DNA of 64,000 bases from Labrys okinawensis (GTDB taxonomy: Bacteria; Pseudomonadota; Alphaproteobacteria; Rhizobiales; Labraceae): assembly GCF_002982075.1 (NCBI RefSeq), contig NZ_PUEJ01000002.1, positions 62,001 to 126,000 of the forward strand, read 5' to 3'. The notes beneath the pieces were generated by a model. It was not told where the DNA came from. It saw nothing but the letters and a program-made list of their open reading frames with translations, and did no database searches. Positions 1 to 9,635 of the stretch are shown here, in pieces; position 1 is the stretch's first letter; each line of letters starts with the position of its first letter. The translations under genes were made by a program, and so were the position numbers.

Positions 1-87
1 GACCATCGCCTGTCCCGGCCGCAGGATCTCGACAAGCTGGTGGAGGCGGTGGAGGGCATTGCGCCCAAATCGCAGCTTCTCCTATAA
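1..87 (+). CDS. 3' end of an unidentified CDS (partial)
   Basis: The reading frame from base 1 is open for 28 codons and closes with TAA at 85-87. The tail contains RPQDLDKLVEAVEGIAPKSQ and ends in LLL. I do not recognise the protein. The frame is assigned because its codon use (G/C at third positions) matches the neighbours and its stop leaves a normal 49-base gap before the next gene. The rest of the gene lies outside the window. Confidence 0.45.
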   Translation, partial: DHRLSRPQDLDKLVEAVEGIAPKSQLLL

Positions 88-136
88 TTGAGAGGTCCTG
101 ACCGGCCTTGACCCGGTTGCTGGAGCGGAGAGAAAG

Positions 137-697
137 ATGTTCATTCAGACCGAGGCGACGCCGAATCCCTCGACCCTCAAATTCCTGCCCGGCCGCGAAG
201 TGCTGCCCGAAGGCACCACGCTGCACATGACGAATGCCGCCGAAGGCGCGCAATCGCCGCTCGCGCAGAAGCTCTTCTCGATCGAGGGCGTCGCCGGCGT
301 GTTCTTCGGCTCGGACTTCATCACCATCACCCGCTCGGGCGTGGAATGGCAGCACCTCAAGCCCGCCGTGCTCGGCGCGATCATGGAGCATTACCTCTCC
401 GGCGTGCCGATCCTCAATGCGGACGTCGCGCCGCTGGAGGAAGGCGAGGAGTTCTTCGACGAGGCGGACGAGGACACGGTCGAGACGATCAAGGATCTGC
501 TTGAGACCCGCGTGCGCCCGGCCGTGGCGGCCGATGGCGGTGACATCACCTTCCGCGGCTATCGCGAAGGCGTGGTCTATCTCGCCATGAAGGGCGCCTG
601 CTCGGGCTGCCCCTCCTCCACGGCCACGCTGCGCAACGGCATCCAGAACCTGCTGCGCCATTTCGTGCCCGAGGTTCAGGAAGTCCGCGCCGCCTGA
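137..697 (+). CDS. NifU-family Fe-S cluster scaffold/carrier protein (Nfu type)
   Basis: The protein has 186 residues with the two-domain layout of bacterial and mitochondrial NFU1. An N-terminal Nfu_N domain covers about residues 1-88 (starting MFIQTEATPNPSTLKFLPG) and a C-terminal NifU domain covers about 113-180. The C-terminal domain carries the cluster-binding CxxC motif (CSGC, Cys155 and Cys158). The family holds or transfers [4Fe-4S] clusters to target enzymes in the cytoplasm. The ATG at 137 follows a GGAGAGAAAG ribosome-binding site. Length and motifs are normal for the family, and no nitrogenase genes are near, so a housekeeping role is inferred. Confidence 0.93.
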   Translation: MFIQTEATPNPSTLKFLPGREVLPEGTTLHMTNAAEGAQSPLAQKLFSIEGVAGVFFGSDFITITRSGVEWQHLKPAVLGAIMEHYLSGVPILNADVAPLEEGEEFFDEADEDTVETIKDLLETRVRPAVAADGGDITFRGYREGVVYLAMKGACSGCPSSTATLRNGIQNLLRHFVPEVQEVRAA

Positions 698-797
698 GGC
701 GATAGAAGGTCGGCAAGGGCGGCGGTGCGCCGCCTTCATGAATGTTTAAGGCGACAGGTGCTTAATCCCCTCGGGGGGGCCGGAGTTCGCTACGGCC

Positions 798-1367
798 ATG
801 CGCCTGCTGCTATCCATATTCTTTACGAGTGCCCTGTTCGGCACGGTCCAGGCCCAATCTGCGCCGCTGACGGAGTGGCGTCTGGTTGAGATGTTCGATG
901 CGCGCCTCCTCCGGGACGGCTTGGACCCGATCCGTGCCTGTCGGGGGAAGGACGGGGAGTCCCATGCCTGCACGTTCGACGACACCGAATATCTGACGAC
1001 GATCAGGCCGGGGGCCGATGTCACCGGTTCGATCGGCGCCTCCCGTTCGCCCACTTCGATGACCATCGTCCTCGCCGGCAATGCGATCGATTCGATCGGC
1101 CTGGTCGGTGACCGGGCCAGCCCGGCGGACCTCATCAATTTCACTGCCCATCTCGAAAGCCTGCTGCACACGATCGGGCCGGAGAAGAGTGACTACGACA
1201 TCGAGCAGGACATGCTCGATCTCGGCGTGATGCGCGGCGATGCCGATGGCGACATCGGCAGGGCCCGGGTCGTCAGCGAAAGCTTCGCCACCATCCGCTG
1301 TCTCAATCAGCGCCTCGTCGCGAGTGCCGGCATCGCCTGCACGATCACGATGAGGCCAGCCGGCTGA
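798..1367 (+). CDS. Hypothetical exported protein
   Basis: The product is 189 residues. A cleavable signal peptide is clear: a short charged start, a hydrophobic stretch (LLLSIFFTSALFG) and an A-x-A-like cleavage site after VQA at about residue 19. The mature part holds four cysteines in two clusters (RACRGKDGESHAC and RCLNQRLVASAGIAC), which would allow disulfides in the periplasm. I do not recognise a domain. It lies 100 bases downstream of the NifU-type gene on the same strand, with a weak GGAG 12 bases before the ATG. Function unknown. Confidence 0.7.
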   Translation: MRLLLSIFFTSALFGTVQAQSAPLTEWRLVEMFDARLLRDGLDPIRACRGKDGESHACTFDDTEYLTTIRPGADVTGSIGASRSPTSMTIVLAGNAIDSIGLVGDRASPADLINFTAHLESLLHTIGPEKSDYDIEQDMLDLGVMRGDADGDIGRARVVSESFATIRCLNQRLVASAGIACTITMRPAG

Positions 1368-1450
1368 GTTCCGTCATGCAGCCATCGCGCGGCCGATCGG
1401 AAAACGGGCATTTCCGGAACGCCTGCCCGTTTCCCCTGAAGCGGAACGTT

Positions 1451-1819
1451 CTATTCCCATTCGAAATAGTCTGGATGGGTACGGCGCCATTCCGCCACCC
1501 GCTCGCGATGGGCCCCGATCATTTCGCCGAACTGGACGCAGGCCCGGCGATCGCCCCTGTCGCAGCCGGCATGCAGACGATCGAGGCGGTCGATATAGGG
1601 ATCATAGGCCACCGGGGCCGCTTCATAGACCGGCGCCGGCCGCGGCGGCGGCGCGGGGCGATCGGCCAGTGCCTGGCCGAGCAGGACGCCGCCGACCGCA
1701 CCAAGGGCTGCGCCACCCACGAAGGCGCCGGTGCGACCGTCGCCTGCAGAGGCCGGCGTGATCGCCAATGCTGTCGTCACGCAGAGCATTGCGGCTGAAA
1801 GGCAGATCTTCATCGTCAT
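1451..1819 (-). CDS. Small exported glycine-zipper protein
   Basis: This is a predicted 122-residue protein when started at the ATG at 1819, which has GGAG 11 bases upstream; an upstream in-frame ATG at 1870 would add 17 residues before the signal peptide. The N-terminus is a signal peptide ending in PASA. It is followed by a glycine-zipper stretch (GAFVGGAALGAVGGVLLG) as in outer-membrane-associated Gly-zipper proteins, then a proline-rich linker. The C-terminal region has the pattern CDRGDRRACVQFG, reminiscent of a single Sel1-like helix pair. An envelope location is inferred; function unknown. Confidence 0.7.
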   Translation of the reverse strand: MTMKICLSAAMLCVTTALAITPASAGDGRTGAFVGGAALGAVGGVLLGQALADRPAPPPRPAPVYEAAPVAYDPYIDRLDRLHAGCDRGDRRACVQFGEMIGAHRERVAEWRRTHPDYFEWE

Positions 1820-2606
1820 TGCAACGGAAACTCCGATTTGATTACCCCAGCTATAACAGTAAAATATCACGGACCGCCTTAAGACCAGATGAACAACAAT
1901 GGTTTATTTTGAATATTCACCTCTAAGGAATCAGTAATTCCTGCGACAAGCAGGCCCAATTCAGCCACAATCGTGAATCGGCTGACTGACATCATAACCC
2001 CGGCGCCATTCCGGCGCACATCGAGACCGGCTTCTGGGCTGGCATCTTGCCAATGGGCACCAACCGAAGGGCCGGGCCAGATGATCAGGTTGAAGACCAG
2101 GCCGGACGTGCATGCCCGCGCTCTGGTCAACTCAAGGGAGTTGACGATATCCCTTATAGCGTTCTGCGATTAGACGGGGTCACCTAGAATCGCAAAGACG
2201 CGTCAGAACAATGAGTTGGAGCAAATAAGCGTTCACGCCTGAACGCGCTTTGCTCTAGGAGGGAGAGGGGTGGCTGGCGCCGCGCCTCTCAATCGGCGAC
2301 ACGGCCGCGACATCCGCCGGCAGCACGACCGCCCGGGGCCACGGTTGCGCACCATCGCCGCCCATCGGGACAGCGACAGTATCGGCGAGCTGTCCGGCGC
2401 CATCTCGGCAGAGCGACGACTTAAAAAAGGTCGAATATTCTTAAAATATTCTGACCGGACACCTATCTGAGCTTTATTGAACAGTTCTGTCTATTAGAAT
2501 ATGCATATGATTTGCCTTTCTGCCGTAAAGGTAGTAGGCAAGCACCCCAGCGACAAAAAATACTTTTCAATTTGGCCGAAGAAAGCCTCCTGCCCCAAGT
2601 AGAGGC
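1820..2606. other. Long intergenic region, no convincing gene
   Basis: Nothing here looks coding: short frames on both strands lack family features and ribosome-binding sites. It holds one copy of dispersed repeat family A (2155-2257). An AT-rich stretch lies before the LacI-family gene and contains an imperfect inverted repeat at 2429-2456 centred on TTAA, with GGTC/GACC ends and AATATT arms. The inverted repeat could be a regulatory site for the downstream regulator, but this is inference from position only. Confidence 0.5.
2155..2257. repeat. Dispersed palindromic repeat, family A, copy 1
   Basis: This roughly 100-base element has two parts. The first is a stem formed by GCGTTCTGCGATT and AATCGCAAAGACGC. 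The second runs from GAGCAAATAAGCG to CGCGCTTTGCTC and has a GCGTTC/GAACGC stem inside. The same two-part architecture recurs at 16341, 16441, 29218 and, as parts, at 35508, 50946 and 57742. It resembles REP/BIME-type intergenic elements. Confidence 0.85.
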
Positions 2607-3701
2607 ATGACTCAAAAAGAGAAAACCGCCGAGGAAAGCCAGCAGTCCGGCAGTTCCCGCCCCGCCCGCCTTCTGGACGTTGCACGCCTTGCCAAGGTTT
2701 CCCGCGCCACCGCGGCCCGCGCCCTCGGCGGCTACGGCCTGGTGACCGAGGAGACCCGGGAACGCGTCGCGGCGGCCGCCCGGGCGTTGAACTACCGGCT
2801 CAATGAGGCGGCCCGGGCCATGCGCGCGGGCCGCACCCAGGTCATCGGTGTCGTCCTTGCAGACATCAGCAATTCCTTTTTTGCCAGCGCGGCCCGGGCG
2901 ATCATCGATACCTGCGCCTCGCTGGGATATCAGACCCTGATCGTGAATACGGACGACGATCTGAAGACCGAGATCGAGGCGGTGCAGACGCTGACGGAGA
3001 AGCGTGTTGCCGGCATGATCGTCGTGCCCTCCTCGCCCGACCACAACGAGCATCTGCAGAAGGCCGGTGCCGGCGAGGGACGCATGGTACTGCTCGATCG
3101 CCGCATTGCCGACATCCCGGTGAGCACCGTAACCACGGATGATCGCGGCGGCGCGCGCGAGGCCGTGGAATTGTTCATCGCGCGCGGACATACCCGCATC
3201 GGCCTGGTGGTCCTCACGGCCGCCGCCACCTCGCAACGCCAGAGCGAACCGCGAGGGGCCGTCTCCAGCGCCCGAGACCGTGTTCTAGGCGCGAGGGAGG
3301 CGCTGGAGGCAGCCGGCCTCGACCTGCCGAAGGCCTGGTTGCGCTACACGCCAAACAATCCCCGGATGATCATCGACGCCGTGACATCGATTCTGCGCGC
3401 CGAACCCCGGCCCACCGCGATTCTGGCGACCTGCGAGGAAATCGCCATTGGCGTGCTGGCCGCCTGCCGGGCCCTGAACCTGGTGGTGGGACGGGATGTC
3501 GCCCTCGTCAGCTTCGACGAATCGCCCTGGTCCGGCGCCCTCACGCCGGCCATCTCGGTGGTACAGCGCCCGATCTATGAAATGGGTCGCGCCGCCGTCA
3601 ATTTGTTGGTTCGGCAGATCCAGGGTGGCGAGGCTGGCAGGGATGTCGAGATGCCGACCATCCTGATCGATCGGGAGTCCGTCTTCGATCTCGCGCCTTG
3701 A
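2607..3701 (+). CDS. LacI-family transcriptional regulator
   Basis: The protein is 364 residues, normal for the family. An N-terminal helix-turn-helix (LLDVARLAKVSRATAARALGG, from about residue 22) and hinge helix (RLNEAARAMRAG) are followed by a periplasmic-binding-protein-like effector domain starting IGVVLADISNSFFA. Members repress sugar-uptake operons and release DNA on binding the sugar or a metabolite. It lies just upstream of and co-oriented with an RbsABC-type importer. A perfect palindrome with a central CG at 3768-3785 in front of the first transporter gene is the likely operator. The inducer cannot be named from sequence. Confidence 0.92.
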   Translation: MTQKEKTAEESQQSGSSRPARLLDVARLAKVSRATAARALGGYGLVTEETRERVAAAARALNYRLNEAARAMRAGRTQVIGVVLADISNSFFASAARAIIDTCASLGYQTLIVNTDDDLKTEIEAVQTLTEKRVAGMIVVPSSPDHNEHLQKAGAGEGRMVLLDRRIADIPVSTVTTDDRGGAREAVELFIARGHTRIGLVVLTAAATSQRQSEPRGAVSSARDRVLGAREALEAAGLDLPKAWLRYTPNNPRMIIDAVTSILRAEPRPTAILATCEEIAIGVLAACRALNLVVGRDVALVSFDESPWSGALTPAISVVQRPIYEMGRAAVNLLVRQIQGGEAGRDVEMPTILIDRESVFDLAP

Positions 3702-3759
3702 TCGCCGAGCCTCCATTGACAGTCTCATTTTCTCGTGCATCAATTTAAATGTATTATTT

Positions 3760-3785
3760 TATAATAAAATGAGATCGATCTCATT
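3760..3785 (+). promoter_or_regulatory. -10 element plus LacI-type operator before the importer operon
   Basis: A perfect TATAAT lies at 3760-3765, without a good -35 at 16-18 bases. It is followed immediately by the perfect 18-base palindrome AATGAGATCGATCTCATT at 3768-3785, with the central C-G step typical of LacI-family operators. The placement just downstream of the -10 suits repression. Start codon and a strong AGGAGG ribosome-binding site follow at 3790-3801. Confidence 0.7.
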
Positions 3786-3800
3786 CATGAGGAGGAAGTC

Positions 3801-4760
3801 ATGAGGGGTTTGAAATGCCTCGCCGGCATCGCCATGGCCGGTGCGGCGCTGGTCATGGGCGCATCGCTCCCCGCCCAGGCCAAGGAGGTCAGGGCAGTCG
3901 GCATATCCGTGGGATCGCTCGGCAATCCCGGCTTCGTGATCATCGCCAACACCGCGACCAGGATCATCAAGAAGGCCTATCCCCAGGCGCAGGTGACCAC
4001 CGTCGGTTACGACTACGATCTCGGCAAGCAGGTCAACCAGATCGACAATTTCATCGCGGCCGGCGCCGATTTCATCCTGCTCAACCCCGGCGATCCCAAG
4101 GCGATCACGCCGGCGATCAAGAAGGCGCAGGCTGCGGGCGTCCCGGTCATCGCCTTCGACACCGGCGCCGAGGGCGCCGATGCCATCGTGATGACCGACA
4201 ACATCATGGCCGGCAGCATTTCCTGCCAGTATATCGCCGACAGGCTGAAGGGCGCCGGCAATGTCGTCATCCAGAATGGGCCGCAAGTCTCCTCAGTGAT
4301 CGATCGCGTGGTGGGCTGCAAGCAGGTCCTGGCCAAATATCCCGACATCAAGATCCTGTCGGACGACCAGGACGGCAAGGGATCGCGCGACGGCGGCATG
4401 GCGGTAGCGCAGGGCTACCTGACCCGCTTCCCCAAGATCGACGCGATCTTCACCATCAACGATCCGCAGGCCATCGGTACCGCGCTCGCCGCCAAGCAGG
4501 CGGGCCGCAGCGAGTTCTTCATCACCTCGGTCGATGGTTCGCCCGATATCGAGGCTGCCCTTAAGGACCCGGCCCTGGACATGATCAAGGCCTCGGCGAG
4601 CCAGGATTTCTACGCCATTCCCAAGGTCTCGGCGCAGACTGCGATGGACCTGGTCAACGGCAAGAAGCCCGAGAAGCCCGTCATCCTGATTCCCTCCGCC
4701 CTGGTCACCCGCGAGAATGTCGGCGACTACAAGGGCTGGAATGCCAAGCACGACGACTGA
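3801..4760 (+). CDS. Sugar ABC transporter substrate-binding protein (RbsB-like)
   Basis: The 319-residue product has a signal peptide cleaved after about residue 27 (PAQA). A Peripla_BP_4-type sugar-binding fold follows, starting with EVRAVGISVGSLGNPGF. The segments FILLNPGDPKAI, VPVIAFDTGAEG and FTINDPQAIG match the usual strand/loop signatures of class B binding proteins for pentoses and hexoses. It would deliver the ligand in the periplasm to the ATPase (6514-8052) and permease (8360-9385). The ATG at 3801 has an excellent AGGAGG site. The substrate is not evident; the adjacent dehydrogenase suggests a sugar alcohol or sugar acid. Confidence 0.92.
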   Translation: MRGLKCLAGIAMAGAALVMGASLPAQAKEVRAVGISVGSLGNPGFVIIANTATRIIKKAYPQAQVTTVGYDYDLGKQVNQIDNFIAAGADFILLNPGDPKAITPAIKKAQAAGVPVIAFDTGAEGADAIVMTDNIMAGSISCQYIADRLKGAGNVVIQNGPQVSSVIDRVVGCKQVLAKYPDIKILSDDQDGKGSRDGGMAVAQGYLTRFPKIDAIFTINDPQAIGTALAAKQAGRSEFFITSVDGSPDIEAALKDPALDMIKASASQDFYAIPKVSAQTAMDLVNGKKPEKPVILIPSALVTRENVGDYKGWNAKHDD

Positions 4761-4819
4761 CGTCGCCGTCTGACGTAAGCTGGCCTCCTCCCGCCCTGGA
4801 GCAATCGGGTGAAAGCCCG

Positions 4820-4945
4820 CTGTCATCCCGGACGCACAGCAGCACGCAGTGATGCGGTGCAGATCCGGGATCGCAAGACGATAAAAGCGCTATTCCTATC
4901 TTGCGGTCCCGTGTCTGCGACGCGTTCCGCCGATTGTCCTCCCCA
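4820..4945. repeat. Intergenic repeat, family E, copy 1, inside the importer operon
   Basis: The 256-base gap between the binding protein and the dehydrogenase contains a segment starting TGTCATCCCGGACGC and ending near GCGGTCCCGTGTCTGCG. It resembles the segment at 21242-21385, sharing the TGTCATCCCG start, GCAGTG, GGGATCGC and GCGGTCCCG blocks in the same order. It has no coding features. It separates genes that would otherwise be a normal operon. Confidence 0.6.
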
Positions 4946-5016
4946 GCTCTCGAGCCTGGCGTCCATCACTGGCGACAGGCCCGAGGAGACTGTTTCAACT
5001 CCTGAAAGTACAGGCC

Positions 5017-6492
5017 ATGCCCCCGCTCGACATGTCGACGCTCGCCTCGTTCGGTCCGACCGTGACCAAGCCTTCTTATGACCGTAGCCGGCTGCGGGCC
5101 GGGATCGTGCATTTCGGGGTCGGCAATTTTCACCGCGTGCACCAGGCCGTCGCCATCGAGGCCTGCCTGCATCATCCCGGGCAAGAGGATTGGGCGATCT
5201 GCGGCGTGGGCCTGACCAACGGCCCCACAGCGCGGGCCAAGGCCGAGGCCTATCGCCGGCAGGACAATCTCTACACGGTGACGCAGCTCACCTCCCCGGC
5301 ACCGAAGGAAACGCAGATCGTCGGCGCGATGATCGATTATCTGCATGCCCCGGCGGGCCCGGACGCCGTGCTGGCCCGCCTCGCCGATCCCGCCACCCGC
5401 ATCGTCTCGCTCACCATCACCGAAGGCGGCTACAATATCGACGAAGCCAGCGGTGCATTCCGCCTCGATACCCCCGATATTCGCCATGATCTCAGTGGTG
5501 GGCCGCCGCGGACGGTGTTCGGCTATATCGTGGCCGCGCTGGCGCGCCGGCGCCAGGCCGGCCTGCCGCCCTTCACCGTGATGTCCTGCGACAACCTTCC
5601 GCGCAATGGCGACACCTCGCGCCTTGCCGTGCTCGGCTTTGCCCGTGCCCTCGATCCCGACCTCGCCGACTGGATCGAGGCGAACGGCGCCTTCCCCAAC
5701 TCGATGGTCGACCGCATCGCCCCGCAAGTGCCCGAGGACGAACGCCGGCGCATCACCGCCGGCATCGGCGTCGAGGATCTCGTCGCCGCCACCTGCGAAC
5801 CCTATACGAGCTGGGTGGTGGAAGACCGTTTCTGCGCCGGCCGCCCCGAGCTCGAGCGGGCCGGCGTGGTGTTCAGCAGCCAAGTGCCGGCCTATGTCGC
5901 GGTGAAGGGCAGGCTCTCCAACGCCGCCCATATGCTGATGTGCTATCCGTCCCTGCTGATGGGGAGCCGCCTGGTCGACGAAGGCATGCGCCATCCCGAC
6001 ATTCCCCGCCTTCTCCACGCCTTCTGGGACCGCGACGCCCGCCGCCTCGTCGAGCCGCCAGCCGGCTATTCGACGCAAGCTTTCACCGACACGGTGATCG
6101 AGCGCTTCGCCAATCCCGCCATCAAGGACCAGCTTCTCCGGGTGGCCGGCGACGGCGCCTCCAAGATCGTGGTCTTCCACGGCAAGACGATCGGCCAGCT
6201 GATCGCCGAGGGCTCGGACCTTGGGCGCGAAGCCTTCCTGCTCGCCTGTTTTGCCCGCTATCTCGGCGGCGTGGATGATCGGGGTGTTGGCTTCGACATC
6301 TTCGAGCCGCGCATCGGCCAGGCCGATTGGCAGCGGCTGAAAAGCGGCGCCCCCCTGGCCGTGCTCGACATCGAGGCCTTTGCCGGTCTTGGCCTTCGCC
6401 AGAGCCCGGCCTTCGTCGCCGCTTACCAAATCCAGTCAAAATCATTGGCAAGCCAGGGAACAGCTGCAACATTGGCGCAACTGCTGCAATAA
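5017..6492 (+). CDS. Mannitol dehydrogenase family oxidoreductase (polyol/fructuronate type)
   Basis: At 491 residues this is full length for the polyol-specific long-chain dehydrogenase family (mannitol 2-dehydrogenase, arabinitol dehydrogenase, fructuronate reductase). The N-terminal NAD-binding region shows IVHFGVGNFHRVHQA. The centre has TEGGYNID and MSCDNLPRNGD, and the C-terminal catalytic domain includes FPNSMVDRIAP and VKGRLSNAAHMLM, all typical blocks. It interconverts a sugar alcohol and a ketose using NAD(H) in the cytoplasm. It lies inside the LacI-controlled importer gene set, which fits a role in oxidising the imported compound. Exact substrate not determinable. Confidence 0.88.
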   Translation: MPPLDMSTLASFGPTVTKPSYDRSRLRAGIVHFGVGNFHRVHQAVAIEACLHHPGQEDWAICGVGLTNGPTARAKAEAYRRQDNLYTVTQLTSPAPKETQIVGAMIDYLHAPAGPDAVLARLADPATRIVSLTITEGGYNIDEASGAFRLDTPDIRHDLSGGPPRTVFGYIVAALARRRQAGLPPFTVMSCDNLPRNGDTSRLAVLGFARALDPDLADWIEANGAFPNSMVDRIAPQVPEDERRRITAGIGVEDLVAATCEPYTSWVVEDRFCAGRPELERAGVVFSSQVPAYVAVKGRLSNAAHMLMCYPSLLMGSRLVDEGMRHPDIPRLLHAFWDRDARRLVEPPAGYSTQAFTDTVIERFANPAIKDQLLRVAGDGASKIVVFHGKTIGQLIAEGSDLGREAFLLACFARYLGGVDDRGVGFDIFEPRIGQADWQRLKSGAPLAVLDIEAFAGLGLRQSPAFVAAYQIQSKSLASQGTAATLAQLLQ

Positions 6493-6513
6493 CAGCGTGC
6501 AAACGGGGGCAGG

Positions 6514-8052
<1,539 letters not shown>

Positions 8053-8100
8053 CGCACCCGGCTTTTACGAGTCATCGAAGAATGAGTGAATCGCTGCCAG

Positions 8101-8276
8101 GCTGTCATCCCCGGCGAGCACGTCGCAAGCTTTGCTTGCGACTGGGAGGGAAGGGGATCCAGAGCCAAGGATCGAGCTCTTCAGCTCCTGGATTCCACTC
8201 ACAAACAAAGCTTGTGAGGATACCTCGCCCTCTCTCGCTTCGCTCAAGAGCGGCTCTGCCGGGGATGACGGCAGCA
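8101..8276. repeat. Intergenic palindromic element between ATPase and permease genes
   Basis: The 307-base gap from 8053 to 8359 is filled largely by an element whose ends are inverted (GTCATCCCCGGC near 8105 and GCCGGGGATGAC near 8260-8271). Smaller internal stems include GTCGCAAGC/GCTTGCGAC and AGCGAAGCGAGAG-like blocks. A frame runs through it and joins the permease frame, but no protein signature is present upstream of 8360. ATPase and permease genes of this family are normally adjacent, so insertion of the element is inferred. Confidence 0.65.
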
Positions 8277-8359
8277 CTTATTGGGTTTCTCACCCATCGA
8301 TCCCGCGCGATGACATACCGGCAAGACGAGGCGGCCCCCAAGACAGGCAGGACTGTGCG

Positions 8360-9385
8360 ATGACATCCACCAACCCTTCCACCGCAGATACCGCCCGCCG
8401 CAAATTCGCCCTGTCAGCCACGCTGCGGGGCCTGGGCATGCTGCCCGCCCTCGTGCTGATCGCCATCCTGTTCCAGCTCCTGTCGGGCTATGTCGAATCC
8501 GGCGGCCTGTCCTGGGCCAGCGGGCGCTTCATGAGCTGGAACAATCTGTCGATCGTGGCCCAGCAGGCCTCGATCAACACCGTGCTCGCCGCCGGCATGA
8601 CCTTCGTCATCCTCACCGGCGGTATCGACCTCTCGGTCGGCTCGGTGCTCGCGGCCTCGGCCATGATCGCCCTGATCGTCTCGCTGATCCCGGGCTGGGG
8701 CATGATGGGGCTGGTGGCCGCTTTGGTGACCGGCGGCCTGCTCGGCCTCGTCAATGGCGCGCTGATCGCCTTCATGCGCCTGCCGCCCTTCATCGTCACC
8801 CTCGGCTCGATGACGGCGGTGCGCGGCCTCGCCCGTCTGTTCGGCGAGGACAAGACGATCTTCAATCCCAGCCTGCCCTTCGCCTTCATCGGCAACGGCA
8901 CGATCTTCGGGGTGCCTTGGCTGATGGTGATCGCGCTCGCCACGGTGGTGGTGTCCTGGCTGATCCTGCGCCGCACCGTGCTGGGCCTGCGCATCTACGC
9001 CATCGGCGGCAATGCCGAGGCCTCGCGGCTGTCGGGCATCAAGGTCTGGTCGATCCTGCTCATCGTCTATGGCATTTCCGGCCTGCTGGCAGGCCTCGGC
9101 GGGGCGATGTCCGCCGCCAAGCTCTATGCCGCCAACGGCTTGCAGCTCGGCCAGTCCTACGAGCTCGACGCCATCGCCGCCGTGATCCTCGGCGGCACCA
9201 GCTTCGTGGGCGGCATCGGCTCGATCTGGGGCACGCTCATCGGGGCCCTGATCATCGCCGTGCTTTCCAACGGCCTGATCCTGATCGGTGTTTCCGATAT
9301 CTGGCAGTTCATCATCAAGGGTCTGGTGATCATCGGCGCCGTCGCCCTCGACCGCCTGCGCTCCTCCGGCAGCGCCCGCACCTGA
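8360..9385 (+). CDS. Sugar ABC transporter permease (RbsC-like)
   Basis: Started at ATG 8360, the product is 341 residues, normal for RbsC/XylH-type permeases; the longer frame upstream reads through a repeat and is rejected. It is strongly hydrophobic with about nine to ten membrane helices. The family blocks VILTGGIDLSVGSVLA, LPPFIVTLGSMTAVRGLA and AVILGGTSFVGGIGSIWGTLIGAL are all present. It forms the inner-membrane channel with the double ATPase upstream. It is the last gene of the importer set. Confidence 0.94.
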   Translation: MTSTNPSTADTARRKFALSATLRGLGMLPALVLIAILFQLLSGYVESGGLSWASGRFMSWNNLSIVAQQASINTVLAAGMTFVILTGGIDLSVGSVLAASAMIALIVSLIPGWGMMGLVAALVTGGLLGLVNGALIAFMRLPPFIVTLGSMTAVRGLARLFGEDKTIFNPSLPFAFIGNGTIFGVPWLMVIALATVVVSWLILRRTVLGLRIYAIGGNAEASRLSGIKVWSILLIVYGISGLLAGLGGAMSAAKLYAANGLQLGQSYELDAIAAVILGGTSFVGGIGSIWGTLIGALIIAVLSNGLILIGVSDIWQFIIKGLVIIGAVALDRLRSSGSART

Positions 9386-9635
9386 CCCGGCCGCCGGACC
9401 GCAAGCCTTCCCGCCTCCGTTGCACGCGCGACGGAGGCGGTTCTCGTTGAGGCGGTCGTCATGCCGGCTTCACCGATGGCCGGGATTCACGGCGCTCTCA
9501 CGCGATTATGCTAAAGCATTCCGCCAGTGGACAGAGACACCTGGGAACCGCGAGGACGCGACGAAGCAAGGAGCTCGAGCAGGCAAGCGCTCAGCCAGGG
9601 GCCGGCATCGAGATGATCGAGCGAGGGGGGCGAAG

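Noticed and set aside
1879-2173. Small open frames in the 1.9-2.2 kb gap
   Set aside because: They overlap on opposite strands, lack ribosome-binding sites and run into a family A repeat.
8132-8359. Extended N-terminus of the RbsC-like permease
   Set aside because: The extension is a palindromic repeat read in frame; family length and start signature place the start at 8360.
9420-9635. Arg-rich N-terminal extension of the EAD protease
   Set aside because: It starts at TTG without a ribosome-binding site and is low-complexity; GTG 9636 with GAGGGG fits the domain start.
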